Shown here piece by piece: positions 1 through 9,265 of a stretch of DNA of 64,000 nucleotides. How positions within the stretch are numbered: the first letter of the stretch is position 1; the number at the start of each line of letters is the position of its first letter. The notes under the pieces were generated by a model. The model ran no database searches and had not been told where the DNA came from. It worked only from the letters and a program-made list of their open reading frames with translations. Origin of the DNA: JBNKLG01 sp050292235 (GTDB lineage Bacteria > Pseudomonadota > Gammaproteobacteria > Chromatiales > Chromatiaceae); assembly GCA_050292235.1 (NCBI GenBank), contig JBNKLG010000005.1, positions 18,245 through 82,244 on the forward strand, given 5' to 3'. The position numbers were made by a program, and so were the translations under genes.

Positions 1-1315
1 CATCGGTGACAAAGGCCATCGGTAAACTGCGACGGATCATGGCGGAAAAGACACCCCCCAAGGCTGTCGCCTCGTCGGCCTTAGTGATCACGCAACCTTC
101 TGGCGATACCATCCGAAAGGCCTGGATACATTGTTCCAGAGCCGATTGCTGAGTGCTGGCAGCCAATGTCAACAACACGCGAATAGCATGGCCTTCCGGC
201 GTCAACATAGCCAATTGCTCGTCCAGATGGACATCACGCTGCCCCATGCCCGCCGTATCGATCAACACCAATCGCTTTGAGCTGAACTCATCCAAAGCAG
301 ACCGCATCTCCTTGGCTGAGTTCACCCGACGCACCGGCACATCCAACAGACGGCCAAAACCGGCCAATTGATCATGGGCACCCAATCGATAGCCGTCCGC
401 AGAAATCAGCGCCAACTGCCGGTTGCCATGACGCAATGAGAAACGGGCCGCAATCTTGGCGATGGTGGTGGTCTTTCCCACCCCAGTCGGACCAACCAAG
501 GCCACCACCCCACCCTCGTCCAGAAGCTGGGGTTCATACAGGGGAAGACTGGCCGCCAGAATGCCCAAGACACGGCGCCAGGCCTTTTCCAGATCACTGT
601 AATCAGCCACTTTTTTCACCAGTCCATGACAGAGATCGCTGCTCAGCTCCAATCCCATGAGACGACGAAACAGCATCTGCGCCTGGGGGTGACTACGTCC
701 CATCTCCCCCCACCCCAATAGAGAAAACTCCCCCTGCATAAGACGACGCATCTCGGCCATCTCCTCACGCATATGCTTTAGTGTCCGATCCCCTTCCACT
801 TCGCTAACAGCGGCATGACAGCTCTGTTGCGCCCTGGTATCGTTTTTCTCCACGGCCCTTAAATTGGGCCTAACAGCAACCTTTGGCTTAGGAGTGGGCT
901 GTTCAGATGCCCTCGCTTGCGTAGAGAGTGACAAAAAATCGTCACCCACCTCTTCGGACCAAGCCAGGCTCTGAGATGGCACATCAGATTTACCCAAAAT
1001 CTTAGCAACAGGACGGGGTGGCGTTTTTACAGAGGCCGGACGCGGTGGCACCTGGGTACGCCAATCCTGGTTAGTAACGGCATTATGGGTGTCAAAACCG
1101 GAAAGATCTGGGCGGCTGCGTGGGTTTTTTGGCGCCCTAGCCCGGACAGGCTCTTCTTGATGCAACGCTGACTCATCGAAATCGACCGCTGCCACCAGCT
1201 CGATACCCTCATCGGTCTTGCAATTCGACAGAATCACGGCATCGGCGCCTAGGGTCTCCCGCACCTGGCGTAGTGCCTGTCGCATATCCGCAGCCTGAAA
1301 CCGTTTCATTTTCAT
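1..1315 (-). CDS. flhF: Flagellar biosynthesis GTPase FlhF (3' end cut by window edge)
   Basis: SRP-type GTPase that sets the place and number of polar flagella at the cytoplasmic membrane. About 438 residues are visible, read on the minus strand from ATG at 1315 (a second in-frame ATG lies at 1309). The N-terminus (MKMKRFQAADMRQALRQVRE, then LGADAVILSN) is the typical FlhF start. A long low-complexity linker follows, then the NG domain with the P-loop GPTGVGKTTT at about residues 275-284, and further GTPase segments SADGYRLGA, LIDTAGMGQRD and VITKADEA. The C-terminal end lies beyond base 1. The gene starts 12 bases after flhA stops, so it belongs to the flhB-flhA-flhF transcription unit. Family assignment is secure. 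Confidence 0.95.
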   Translation of the reverse strand, partial: MKMKRFQAADMRQALRQVRETLGADAVILSNCKTDEGIELVAAVDFDESALHQEEPVRARAPKNPRSRPDLSGFDTHNAVTNQDWRTQVPPRPASVKTPPRPVAKILGKSDVPSQSLAWSEEVGDDFLSLSTQARASEQPTPKPKVAVRPNLRAVEKNDTRAQQSCHAAVSEVEGDRTLKHMREEMAEMRRLMQGEFSLLGWGEMGRSHPQAQMLFRRLMGLELSSDLCHGLVKKVADYSDLEKAWRRVLGILAASLPLYEPQLLDEGGVVALVGPTGVGKTTTIAKIAARFSLRHGNRQLALISADGYRLGAHDQLAGFGRLLDVPVRRVNSAKEMRSALDEFSSKRLVLIDTAGMGQRDVHLDEQLAMLTPEGHAIRVLLTLAASTQQSALEQCIQAFRMVSPEGCVITKADEATALGGVFSAMIRRSLPMAFVTD

Positions 1316-1327
1316 GATTCACCACCC

Positions 1328-3424
1328 TTAGGCGTTTTGATTTCCAATGGTCGCCACCACTCGAATGCGGCGATTCTCGGGCACTTCGTTGTAAGACAAC
1401 ACATGCATACCTGGCACACTATGTTTCACAAAGCGTGCCATCCAGGGTCGAATCGGAGCGGCCACCAACAATACGGACTCATCGCCGGTCATACTCTGCT
1501 GCTGAGCAGCCAATACCAGGGACTGCTGCACCTGTTCAGCCAGACCTGGTTCAAAAGCAATACCGTTCTCATCGGCATCCTGCACGCCACGGGTCAGGAG
1601 TTGCTCCAGATTGGGCTCCAGTACCAACACAGGGATCTCATCCACAGGCCCGGTGATCTGCTGCACGATGGAACGGGACAGAGCGATGCGCACCTGAGCA
1701 GTCAACAGCTGCGGATCGCTGGTCATGGCACCGTGCTCAGCCAGGGTTTCTGCAATAGTACGAATATCGCGAATAGAGACCCCTTCGCCCAAAAGGTTCT
1801 GCAATATCTTGAGGATACGACCGATGGTCAAGGTCTTGGGCACCAAGTCCTCGATCAACTTGGGCGCGATCTTACTCAGGTTATCCAAAAGTTTTTGTAC
1901 CTCTTCATGGCCCAGCAATTCATGGGCATGGGATTGGAGAACCTCACTGAGATGGGTCGCCACCACAGTGCCCGCATCCACCACGGTATAGCCATAGCTT
2001 TGAGCCTGATCACGCTGGGTCTCATTGATCCAGACAGCTTCCAGTCCAAAGGCGGGGTCTTTGGTTTTAACCCCTTGCAAGGCGCCAAACACCTGACCTG
2101 GATTGATCGCCATGAGCTGATCCGGTTGGATATCGGCCTCAGCCACCGGCACGCCGTGGAGCGTCAAACGATAGGCGTTGGGTGAAAGATCAAGATTATC
2201 CCGGATATGTACGGGCTGAATCAGGAAACCCAGATCCTGAGACAGTTTCTTGCGCACACCTTTGATGCGATTCATCAGCTGGCCACCCTGGTTTTTGTCC
2301 ACCAAAGGGATAAGCCGATAGCCAACTTCCAGACCGATAATGTCCACAGGTGCCACATCATCCCAACTCAGCTCTCTGACCTCGGGAATCTTTTCAACCG
2401 TTGCTTCCCTCTGCGCAGCCTGGGCCTGTCGCGCCTGTCCCTCTTTACGCAGATACCAAGCGGCGCCACCGGATACTAATGAGAGGGAGAGAAAAGCCAG
2501 ATTCGGCATACCCGGAATGAGGCCGATAAACCCCAGGATACCTGAGGAGACCGATAAGGCCCTGGGATCGGTGAACATTTGCTCCATGACCTGACCACCC
2601 AGATCACGTTTGCTGTCACTTACCCGGGTCACGATGATGGCGGTTGCAGTAGAGAGCAACAGGGCCGGGATCTGTGCCACCAGACCATCACCAATGGTCA
2701 ACAGCACGTAGTATTCCAGGGCCGTATTGAAATCCAGCCCATGCTGCAACATACCAATAGCAAGACCACCAATGATGTTGATGGCGAGAATGAGCACACC
2801 GGCCATGGCGTCACCACGCACAAACTTGCTGGCACCATCCATAGAACCGTAAAACTCAGCCTCGGCAGCGATAGATTCGCGACGACGCCGTGCCTCTTCA
2901 TGATCGATCATTCCGGTATTGAGGTCGGCATCAATGGCCATCTGTTTGCCGGGCATGGCGTCCAAGGTGAAGCGGGCGCTCACCTCGGATACTCGCCCGG
3001 CACCCTTGGTCACCACCACGAAGTTGATGATCACCAGAATGGCAAATACCACCAAGCCCACCGCAAAGTTGCCACCAATGACGAAGGCACCAAAGGACTC
3101 GATCACCTTACCGGCTGCATCCCCACCCTGATGCCCTTCCAACAGCACAACCCGGGTCGAAGCCACATTCAGGGCCAGACGAAACAGCGTGGCCACCAGC
3201 AGCAGACTGGGAAACACCCCGAACTCCAGGGGCCGCAGGGTATAGAGCACGACCAGCATCACCACCAGGGAGAGGGTGATATTGAAGGTAAACATGATAT
3301 CCAAGGCCAGAGCTGGCAGAGGCACAACTACCATGGCCAGCAGCACCAGAAGACCAATAGGTGCGCCCAAACCTGTCAGACTTCCAGGGGAGAGCCTCTT
3401 CACATAATTCAGCGTTGCTTCCAC
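1328..3424 (-). CDS. flhA: Flagellar type III export protein FlhA
   Basis: Inner-membrane component of the flagellar type III export gate; it forms the nonameric cytoplasmic ring that docks chaperone-substrate complexes. The 698-residue length is the usual one. The N-terminal half is a run of hydrophobic helices (first at about residues 20-60). The conserved FHIPEP-type cytoplasmic loop reads PGKQMAIDADLNTGMI followed by an Arg-rich stretch, and the C-terminal half is the soluble FlhA-C domain. The start is a GTG (3424) preceded by an AAGGTGG Shine-Dalgarno; an ATG is not available nearby. It sits 17 bases after flhB and 12 before flhF in the same direction. Confidence 0.97.
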   Translation of the reverse strand: MEATLNYVKRLSPGSLTGLGAPIGLLVLLAMVVVPLPALALDIMFTFNITLSLVVMLVVLYTLRPLEFGVFPSLLLVATLFRLALNVASTRVVLLEGHQGGDAAGKVIESFGAFVIGGNFAVGLVVFAILVIINFVVVTKGAGRVSEVSARFTLDAMPGKQMAIDADLNTGMIDHEEARRRRESIAAEAEFYGSMDGASKFVRGDAMAGVLILAINIIGGLAIGMLQHGLDFNTALEYYVLLTIGDGLVAQIPALLLSTATAIIVTRVSDSKRDLGGQVMEQMFTDPRALSVSSGILGFIGLIPGMPNLAFLSLSLVSGGAAWYLRKEGQARQAQAAQREATVEKIPEVRELSWDDVAPVDIIGLEVGYRLIPLVDKNQGGQLMNRIKGVRKKLSQDLGFLIQPVHIRDNLDLSPNAYRLTLHGVPVAEADIQPDQLMAINPGQVFGALQGVKTKDPAFGLEAVWINETQRDQAQSYGYTVVDAGTVVATHLSEVLQSHAHELLGHEEVQKLLDNLSKIAPKLIEDLVPKTLTIGRILKILQNLLGEGVSIRDIRTIAETLAEHGAMTSDPQLLTAQVRIALSRSIVQQITGPVDEIPVLVLEPNLEQLLTRGVQDADENGIAFEPGLAEQVQQSLVLAAQQQSMTGDESVLLVAAPIRPWMARFVKHSVPGMHVLSYNEVPENRRIRVVATIGNQNA

Positions 3425-3441
3425 GATTCAATCCACCTTGG

Positions 3442-4587
3442 TTAGGTTCTGGCTTCGGTTTGAAGATCTTTGGGTATGGGGTACTCATCCGGTGCCTGAG
3501 GAATAACACCACCCTGCTGCTGCCATTGGCGCAGCTGGTAGACATAGGCCAATAGCTTGGCTACTGCCAGGTAAAGACCCTGAGGTATGGCATCCCCAAT
3601 CTCGGTATTGAAATAGATGGCGCGGGCAAGCAAGGGAGATTCGATCACCGGCACATCATGATGGGTACCAACGCGACGGATATTGGCTGCGACCAGATCC
3701 GCCCCTTTAGCGACGACCTTAGGTGCCCTCATCTTGAGTTGGTCATAACGAAGCGCAACAGCAAAGTGCGTCGGGTTGGTCACAATCACATCCGCTTTGG
3801 GCACCTCCTGCATCATGCGACTGAAGGCCGCTTCCCGTTGCAGCTGGCGGATACGCCCCTTCACCTTGGGGTCACCCTCTGTGTTCTTGTACTCCTCTTT
3901 CATCTCCTGCTTGGTCATGCGCAGCTGGCGCTTGTGGTTCCACAGCTGAAAAGGCACATCAATGGCGGCCACCACCACCAAAGCAGAGGTCATCAGCAAT
4001 ACCGACCAGGTGATCAGAGACATCATCTCCGACGCAGCAGACTTCAAGTCCATAGCCGCCAAGCCCAAATAGCGATCGATGTTTTGCCACAACAACAAAA
4101 CCGTCACGCCACCAATGAGCAGGAACTTGGACAAAGATTTGACCAGTTCGACCACCACGGTGACCGAAAACAGACGCTTGATGCCTTTTAGGGGATTGAT
4201 CTTACTGAGCTTGAAGGTCAGGCTTTCGGCGGAAAACACGAGGCCACTGATGACGACAGAGGAGGCGATAGCCACCACCACCATGACCACGAAAAAGGGT
4301 GCTAACATCCATAACGCCTCTTGAATGGCGTCAATTAAATGGCGAAGCAGTGCACTGGCGTCATAGACATCTGCACGATCAAGCTGAAAACTGGCCAGGG
4401 TAACGCCCCTGAAGCCATCACCCAGATAATTCAACATCACCACCAGAGTCGCCACACCCAGGAGGGTCATGGCAAAGGTATTCAGCTCACGGGAACGGGC
4501 TACCTGACCCTTTTTGCGGGCATCGTCAAGACGTTTTCCACTGGGGTCTTCTGTTTTTTCTTGACCGTCTTCGTTCTCTTGGGCCAC
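3442..4587 (-). CDS. flhB: Flagellar type III export switch protein FlhB
   Basis: Membrane protein of the flagellar export apparatus that switches substrate specificity from rod/hook to filament after self-cleavage. The 381 residues begin with the charged N-terminus typical of FlhB (EKTEDPSGKRLDDARKKGQV). Four hydrophobic segments follow, then the autocleavage motif NPTH at residues 271-274 within NPTHFAVALRYD. Start is GTG at 4587 with AGAGG upstream. First gene of the minus-strand block flhB-flhA-flhF visible here. Confidence 0.97.
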   Translation of the reverse strand: MAQENEDGQEKTEDPSGKRLDDARKKGQVARSRELNTFAMTLLGVATLVVMLNYLGDGFRGVTLASFQLDRADVYDASALLRHLIDAIQEALWMLAPFFVVMVVVAIASSVVISGLVFSAESLTFKLSKINPLKGIKRLFSVTVVVELVKSLSKFLLIGGVTVLLLWQNIDRYLGLAAMDLKSAASEMMSLITWSVLLMTSALVVVAAIDVPFQLWNHKRQLRMTKQEMKEEYKNTEGDPKVKGRIRQLQREAAFSRMMQEVPKADVIVTNPTHFAVALRYDQLKMRAPKVVAKGADLVAANIRRVGTHHDVPVIESPLLARAIYFNTEIGDAIPQGLYLAVAKLLAYVYQLRQWQQQGGVIPQAPDEYPIPKDLQTEART

Positions 4588-4686
4588 GGGGCTCTGCCTC
4601 TAGAAGGTTTCTGCCCAGAGGCTGTACAAGAATCAGGCCAAAATTAGTTCATGTCCCAGAAAACTAAAAAGATGGGGGACCTGTTG

Positions 4687-5271
4687 TTAATGCGAAGAGT
4701 GACCTGTCGCCAGGTCCAGCAATCCCAATGCCTTTCTCATCGAATCCACATCCAGAGTCTGCAAAGTGTCGATGATATTAGGATAGAACCTGGCGTGATA
4801 GCCATATCCTCCTTCTTTCAGCTCCTGAATCGCCTGTTCTTTTGTCCAGCCCTGAAAGACGATGCGGTAGGCGGCTGAAACGGTACCGGTACGATCTGAG
4901 CCATGCCAGCAATGGATAAGTATCGGGCCTTTGGATTTCTGAATAACCCTCAGGGCCTGCACCAACTGCTCGGGCCGAATATAACCGGCATTCATTTTGA
5001 TGTGGTGCAGTTTGATCTGGAGGTTTTCCGCCTCATCATCGTCCGAATGGTATTGACGCAGATTCAATACCTCCTTGATGCCGAATGCTTTCAGCTCACC
5101 AAAAGCCTGACTGTCCGGCTGCTCAGAGCGATAGACTTTATTATCTAATGCATAGAAATTTCCCAACTTGGAACCGATAACAGGAACGGCCCAATCCGCA
5201 GGCCTCAATCTGACCTCGGCCTGAACAGCCAAAGCACAGAAAACCATGACTACCAAAATAGGCGTTTTCAT
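4687..5271 (-). CDS. Exported dual-specificity/tyrosine phosphatase-like protein
   Basis: Protein of 194 residues with the Cys-dependent phosphatase signature HCWHGSDRTG; the nucleophile would be Cys121 and the phosphate-binding Arg would be Arg127 (CX5R). An upstream Asp/Glu-rich loop (QYHSDDDEAE) may supply the general acid. The chosen ATG at 5271 gives a clean signal peptide (MKTPILVVMVFCALAVQA), so the protein is probably periplasmic; a start at 5289 would only add six residues ahead of it. The ATG overlaps the truD stop as TGATG, implying translational coupling. Substrate is unknown; phosphotyrosine, phosphoinositide-like or other phosphoesters are possible. Family call is firm, function open. 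Confidence 0.85.
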   Translation of the reverse strand: MKTPILVVMVFCALAVQAEVRLRPADWAVPVIGSKLGNFYALDNKVYRSEQPDSQAFGELKAFGIKEVLNLRQYHSDDDEAENLQIKLHHIKMNAGYIRPEQLVQALRVIQKSKGPILIHCWHGSDRTGTVSAAYRIVFQGWTKEQAIQELKEGGYGYHARFYPNIIDTLQTLDVDSMRKALGLLDLATGHSSH

Positions 5272-6350
5272 CAGGAATGTTGCGCGCATTTTTTACCTCG
5301 TTTTCGGCTGGGTAATTTGGGCCAATCAGTCAAAGGTACCAATTCTGCCAGCAGCGCCGTGGCATAGGCACCTGGAAGTAAGCGAAATTCCAGCATCAGG
5401 TCATTGCCCTGCCAAGACCAGGAGAGCCCCTGAGCCACGGCTCGCAAGGCGCGGCGCTGGGGGCGCAACCGGTTTTTGATCAGCCCCTGCACCCAAAAAG
5501 CCTCCCCTTTCATCACCTGGGCCTCCAGGGCCGCGGCATCCAGGTCAGGTCGGGGCTCGCCGCTGCCGGGCAGTGGCCCGGTAGGCACCAATTCCAAATC
5601 AGCACAGCGTGCCTGAAGATCAGCACCAGCCTCTACCAGAGGAAACAGCCGCCCTTCCGCCACCACCTCCACCAGATCACCGGACATCAATTGCTGCCAC
5701 TGGCCCTGCTCAATCCGTTTGGCCAACACCTGATTGAACAGGTAGGCCCGCACGGCAGAGAGGCAAAAGCCCTGTTGCTGACGACGGGGACGCTGCTCTC
5801 CAGAGAACCAGGCACGGGCCTGGGTCAGATTGGCCGCCTTGCGACCAAATCGCTGTTCGCCAAAATAGTTGGGGAAGCCCTGTTTGGCAATGCGTTCAAG
5901 CCGAGATTCGGCCTGAGTGGCATCACCCTGAACATCCCGCAAACGAATCTGGAAGGCATTGGCCTCATGATCACCCCGACGAAGAGGGCTCGGGTGACGG
6001 TCCTGGGCCAGCAACCGCAGACCCTCTCCCAGATCCCAACGCTCCGGCTGAGCCCCTGAACGCCAAGGCAAAGAAAACCATTGTCGACAAACGCCCTGGC
6101 GATCCTTGAGCCCGGCATAGCTGACTGCGGATAGTGGCGCACCACTGGCCCTAGCCAGACAGCGAGCGGCCCACTGGGTATTCTGCTGGCACTTCTCCAG
6201 ATAAAGCCAGAGGAAGTCTCCCTGACCCTGGGGCGAAAAGCCCAGAATCTCTTCTACCAGAAAGTCTTCCGGCCGTTGTTTGAACACTACCTCAAGACAG
6301 GGGCCACCGTAAGCTCGCGGCCAATCCGGCAGCGCAAAGACCTCCGTCAC
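5271..6350 (-). CDS. truD: tRNA pseudouridine(13) synthase TruD
   Basis: Isomerises U13 of tRNA-Glu to pseudouridine in the cytoplasm. The 359 residues carry the TruD motif AGLKDRQGVCRQWFSLP with the likely catalytic Asp83, and the downstream GFPNYFGEQRFG segment of the TruD family. Length matches the family. Start overlaps the ispF stop by four bases (6347-6350) and its stop overlaps the phosphatase start, so it is translated as part of the ftsB-ispD-ispF-truD-phosphatase chain. Confidence 0.97.
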   Translation of the reverse strand: MTEVFALPDWPRAYGGPCLEVVFKQRPEDFLVEEILGFSPQGQGDFLWLYLEKCQQNTQWAARCLARASGAPLSAVSYAGLKDRQGVCRQWFSLPWRSGAQPERWDLGEGLRLLAQDRHPSPLRRGDHEANAFQIRLRDVQGDATQAESRLERIAKQGFPNYFGEQRFGRKAANLTQARAWFSGEQRPRRQQQGFCLSAVRAYLFNQVLAKRIEQGQWQQLMSGDLVEVVAEGRLFPLVEAGADLQARCADLELVPTGPLPGSGEPRPDLDAAALEAQVMKGEAFWVQGLIKNRLRPQRRALRAVAQGLSWSWQGNDLMLEFRLLPGAYATALLAELVPLTDWPKLPSRKRGKKCAQHS

Positions 6351-6826
6351 TCGACCAGATCATCCAGCAGCACCACGGCAAAGGCAGCAATCCCCTCGCC
6401 CCGACCGGTGAAGCCTAGGTGCTCAGTGGTGGTGGCCTTGACATTGACCTGCCGCGGCTTGACCTGGAGATCCTCGGCCAGAATATCGCCCATGGCATCG
6501 ATATAGGGGGCCAGCCTGGGTTTCTGGGCCACCAGGGTCAGATCGACATTGACCACACCATAGCCGCGTTCAGCCACCCGATTCATTACTTCCCTCAGCA
6601 GCAGACGGCTATTGCTGTCTTTATAACGAGGGTCGGTATCGGGAAAATGGCGCCCGATATCCCCCAGACCGGCGGCACCCAAAAGGGCATCACAGAGAGC
6701 ATGAAGGGCCACATCGCCATCAGAGTGGGCCTCCAGACCCAGATGATAATCCACTTCGATACCGCAGAGAATCAGCCTTCGGCCTTCGGCAAACCGATGG
6801 ACATCAATGCCCTGTCCAATTCTCAT
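6347..6826 (-). CDS. ispF: 2-C-methyl-D-erythritol 2,4-cyclodiphosphate synthase
   Basis: Fifth enzyme of the MEP isoprenoid pathway, converting CDP-ME 2-phosphate to ME-2,4-cyclodiphosphate with release of CMP. At 159 residues it has the expected size. The zinc ligands Asp8, His10 (GIDVHRF) and His42 (SDGDVALH) are all present, as is the family segment DTDPRYKDSNS. Overlaps ispD by four bases (6823-6826) and truD by four bases, a common gammaproteobacterial arrangement. Confidence 0.98.
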   Translation of the reverse strand: MRIGQGIDVHRFAEGRRLILCGIEVDYHLGLEAHSDGDVALHALCDALLGAAGLGDIGRHFPDTDPRYKDSNSRLLLREVMNRVAERGYGVVNVDLTLVAQKPRLAPYIDAMGDILAEDLQVKPRQVNVKATTTEHLGFTGRGEGIAAFAVVLLDDLVE

Positions 6827-7524
6827 TCTGTTTCCACCTGTCGTGACAAATAGAATTCGGCCAAGGCCAGGTCCTCCGGTCGGGTAATCTTAAGATTATC
6901 TCCATGGCCTTCAACCAGCAGGGGCTGCTGACCCGCCAGCTCCATGGCTGAAGCCTCATCGGTCACCAGCTGCCCCAGAGCCAGGGCCTGGCTCAGGGCC
7001 TGGTGCAAAGGACCGAAACGAAACATCTGGGGGGTAAAGGCATGCCAGAGATGGCTGCGATCCAAGGTGGATTGAATCTGACCCTGGTCATCGCCCAGTT
7101 TCATGGTGTCGCGCACCGGCATGGCCAGCAAACCGCCCAGAGGATGATCCGCCAACTGCGCCACAAGCTGTTGCAGATCTTCAGTGCGTACACAGGGCCG
7201 GGCGGCGTCATGCACCAGCACCCAATCTTCATCAACGGCAACAGCAACCAGGGCATTAAGGGCGTTGACCACAGAATGGGGGCGCTCGGCACCACCATCC
7301 ACGCGGATCACCCGCTCATCCTGGGCAAAACGACTCTGAGACCACCAAGGATCACGTTCCGCCAGGGAAAGATAGAGGCCACTCAGGGGCAAGCTATCGA
7401 AAAGACGCTGCAGAGTGCGGTCCAGAATAGTCTCACCACCCAAAGAGAGATACTGCTTAGGTATCTCGGCACCAACCCGACTGCCAATACCCGCAGCGGG
7501 GACTACCGCCCAGTAGCGGCTCAT
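6823..7524 (-). CDS. ispD: 2-C-methyl-D-erythritol 4-phosphate cytidylyltransferase
   Basis: Third MEP-pathway enzyme, joining MEP and CTP to CDP-ME. The 233 residues start with the nucleotidyltransferase loop VVPAAGIGSRVGAEIPKQYL, in which the Arg and Lys bind the CTP phosphates; VLVHDAARPCV and the C-terminal ITRPEDLALAE segment are also typical. The start overlaps the ftsB stop (7521-7524), so ispD follows ftsB by translational coupling. Confidence 0.98.
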   Translation of the reverse strand: MSRYWAVVPAAGIGSRVGAEIPKQYLSLGGETILDRTLQRLFDSLPLSGLYLSLAERDPWWSQSRFAQDERVIRVDGGAERPHSVVNALNALVAVAVDEDWVLVHDAARPCVRTEDLQQLVAQLADHPLGGLLAMPVRDTMKLGDDQGQIQSTLDRSHLWHAFTPQMFRFGPLHQALSQALALGQLVTDEASAMELAGQQPLLVEGHGDNLKITRPEDLALAEFYLSRQVETE

Positions 7525-7823
7525 GGAGCATCCTTTTTGCTGTCGTCAACGATCTGGTAATACTCTTCACCCTCGCGCACCATGCCCAGATCCTGGCGGG
7601 CGCGTTCTTCCACCGCATCCTTTCCCCGTTTGAGATCAATGACCTCAGCGGCCAGACGATTATTGGCCTCGCGCTTTTCCTTAAGTTCCTGGCGAATGCT
7701 GTTATTGGTTCGCTGCAAGACGGTCAGCTCAGCCAGACCACCGCCTCGACGCCACAGCTGATACTGCAACCCAATCAGCAAGGCCAACAACAGCAGAATC
7801 AACCAACGCACACCCGTATCCAC
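7521..7823 (-). CDS. ftsB: Cell division protein FtsB
   Basis: Small bitopic divisome protein that joins FtsQ and FtsL and helps activate septal peptidoglycan synthesis. The 100 residues show one N-terminal membrane helix (about residues 6-22), a coiled-coil-forming middle (LTVLQRTNNSIRQELKEKRE) and the FtsB tail RARQDLGMVREGEEYYQIV. The position directly ahead of ispD is the usual gammaproteobacterial context and supports the call. Confidence 0.95.
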   Translation of the reverse strand: MDTGVRWLILLLLALLIGLQYQLWRRGGGLAELTVLQRTNNSIRQELKEKREANNRLAAEVIDLKRGKDAVEERARQDLGMVREGEEYYQIVDDSKKDAP

Positions 7824-7881
7824 TCAACCAACCAGAAAGCCATCATCGCCTTGTGCTTCCTGTTATTCATCTACTTGTAAA

Positions 7882-7907
7882 GGCATCCCATGTCCCTATA
7901 GGATGCC
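7882..7907 (-). terminator. Stem-loop downstream of eno, possible weak terminator
   Basis: A perfect inverted repeat GGCATCC (7882-7888) / GGATGCC (7901-7907) lies between eno and ftsB. On the minus strand it is followed by only a short TTTAC, so it may be an inefficient terminator or a processing hairpin at the end of the eno message. Confidence 0.4.
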
Positions 7908-7946
7908 ATAAGAAACAGCGCCCCTCCCTAGCCGCGGTCATCTAAA

Positions 7947-9224
7947 TCAATGGGGGAAGGCCTCCCGCCCCGCATAGCGGGCGGTATCACCCAGCTGATC
8001 TTCGATCCGCATCAGCTGATTGTATTTCGCCACGCGGTCAGAACGGGACAGAGAACCTGTTTTAATCTGGCCGGTATTGGCACCCACCACCAGATCGGCA
8101 ATGGTCGTATCTTCGGTCTCACCGGAACGATGGGAGACCACGGCAGAGTAACCCGCCTTCTTGGCCATTTCGATGGCCTCCAGCGTCTCGGTCAGGGTGC
8201 CGATCTGATTGAGCTTGATGAGGATGGAGTTGGCAATGCCCTTTTCAATGCCCTCTTTGAGGATCTTGGGATTGGTGACGAAGAGGTCATCGCCCACCAG
8301 TTGTACCTTGCCACCCAAACGCTCGGTCTGGCGCTTCCAGCCGTCCCAGTCCCCTTCAGCCAGACCATCTTCGATGCTGATGATGGGATAGGCATCGACC
8401 CACTCCTGCAGGAGATCAGTCATACCATCGGCATCCAGCTTGCGACCTTCACCAGCCAGGTTGTAGAGGCCATTCTCGTAGAATTCGGACGCCGCCACAT
8501 CCATACCCAGGAAGATGTCTTGCCCAGGCTTGAAACCCGCCTTCTCAATAGCGGTCATGATGACATCCAGCGCCTCGCGGTTTGAACTCAGATTGGGGGC
8601 AAAACCACCCTCATCGCCCACTGCGGTGTTCATGCCCTTGGCCTTGAGCACAGACTTGAGAGCGTGAAAGACCTCGGCGCCATAGCGCACAGCCTCACGG
8701 ATGGAGCCCGCACCCACCGGCAGGATCATAAACTCCTGAAAATCGACACTGTTATCGGCATGGGCACCTCCATTGATGATATTCATCATCGGCACCGGCA
8801 GGCGGAAATCGCCCTCCTTGCCCAGGTATTCGTACAAGGCCACACCCTGCTCCTGGGCCGCAGCATGGGCGGCACTGATGGAGGCCCCCAGGATGGCATT
8901 GGCCCCCAGGCTGGATTTGTTCTCGGTACCATCCAGCGCCAGCATCTTGCCGTCGATACCAGTCTGGTCTTCGACATCCATGCCCAAGAGGGCTTCACGA
9001 ATCTCGCCGTTGACGTGGGCCACGGCCTGACGCACACCCTTGCCCAAGTAGCGGGACTTGTCCCCGTCACGCATTTCCAGAGCCTCACGGGAGCCGGTAG
9101 AGGCGCCGGAAGGGACTGCTGCCCGGCCCAGGGCACCTGCGGCAGTGATCACATCAGCCTCGATGGTGGGGTTTCCACGGGAATCCAGAATCTCACGCGC
9201 TCTGACGTCGACTATCTCAGACAT
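7947..9224 (-). CDS. eno: Enolase (phosphopyruvate hydratase)
   Basis: Converts 2-phosphoglycerate to phosphoenolpyruvate; also a degradosome partner in many gammaproteobacteria. I choose ATG at 9224 (MSEIVDVRAREILDSRGNPT) because GGAGG lies five bases upstream; this gives 425 residues, the usual length. Magnesium and catalytic regions are intact: DEGGFAPN, the metal-binding SIEDGLAEGDWDGW, SILIKLNQIGTLTET with the catalytic Lys, and SHRSGETED. It sits 41 bases after kdsA in the same direction. Confidence 0.98.
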   Translation of the reverse strand: MSEIVDVRAREILDSRGNPTIEADVITAAGALGRAAVPSGASTGSREALEMRDGDKSRYLGKGVRQAVAHVNGEIREALLGMDVEDQTGIDGKMLALDGTENKSSLGANAILGASISAAHAAAQEQGVALYEYLGKEGDFRLPVPMMNIINGGAHADNSVDFQEFMILPVGAGSIREAVRYGAEVFHALKSVLKAKGMNTAVGDEGGFAPNLSSNREALDVIMTAIEKAGFKPGQDIFLGMDVAASEFYENGLYNLAGEGRKLDADGMTDLLQEWVDAYPIISIEDGLAEGDWDGWKRQTERLGGKVQLVGDDLFVTNPKILKEGIEKGIANSILIKLNQIGTLTETLEAIEMAKKAGYSAVVSHRSGETEDTTIADLVVGANTGQIKTGSLSRSDRVAKYNQLMRIEDQLGDTARYAGREAFPH

Positions 9225-9265
9225 AGTTGCCTCCAATGGCAATCATAATAGGTAATAGGACAAGC

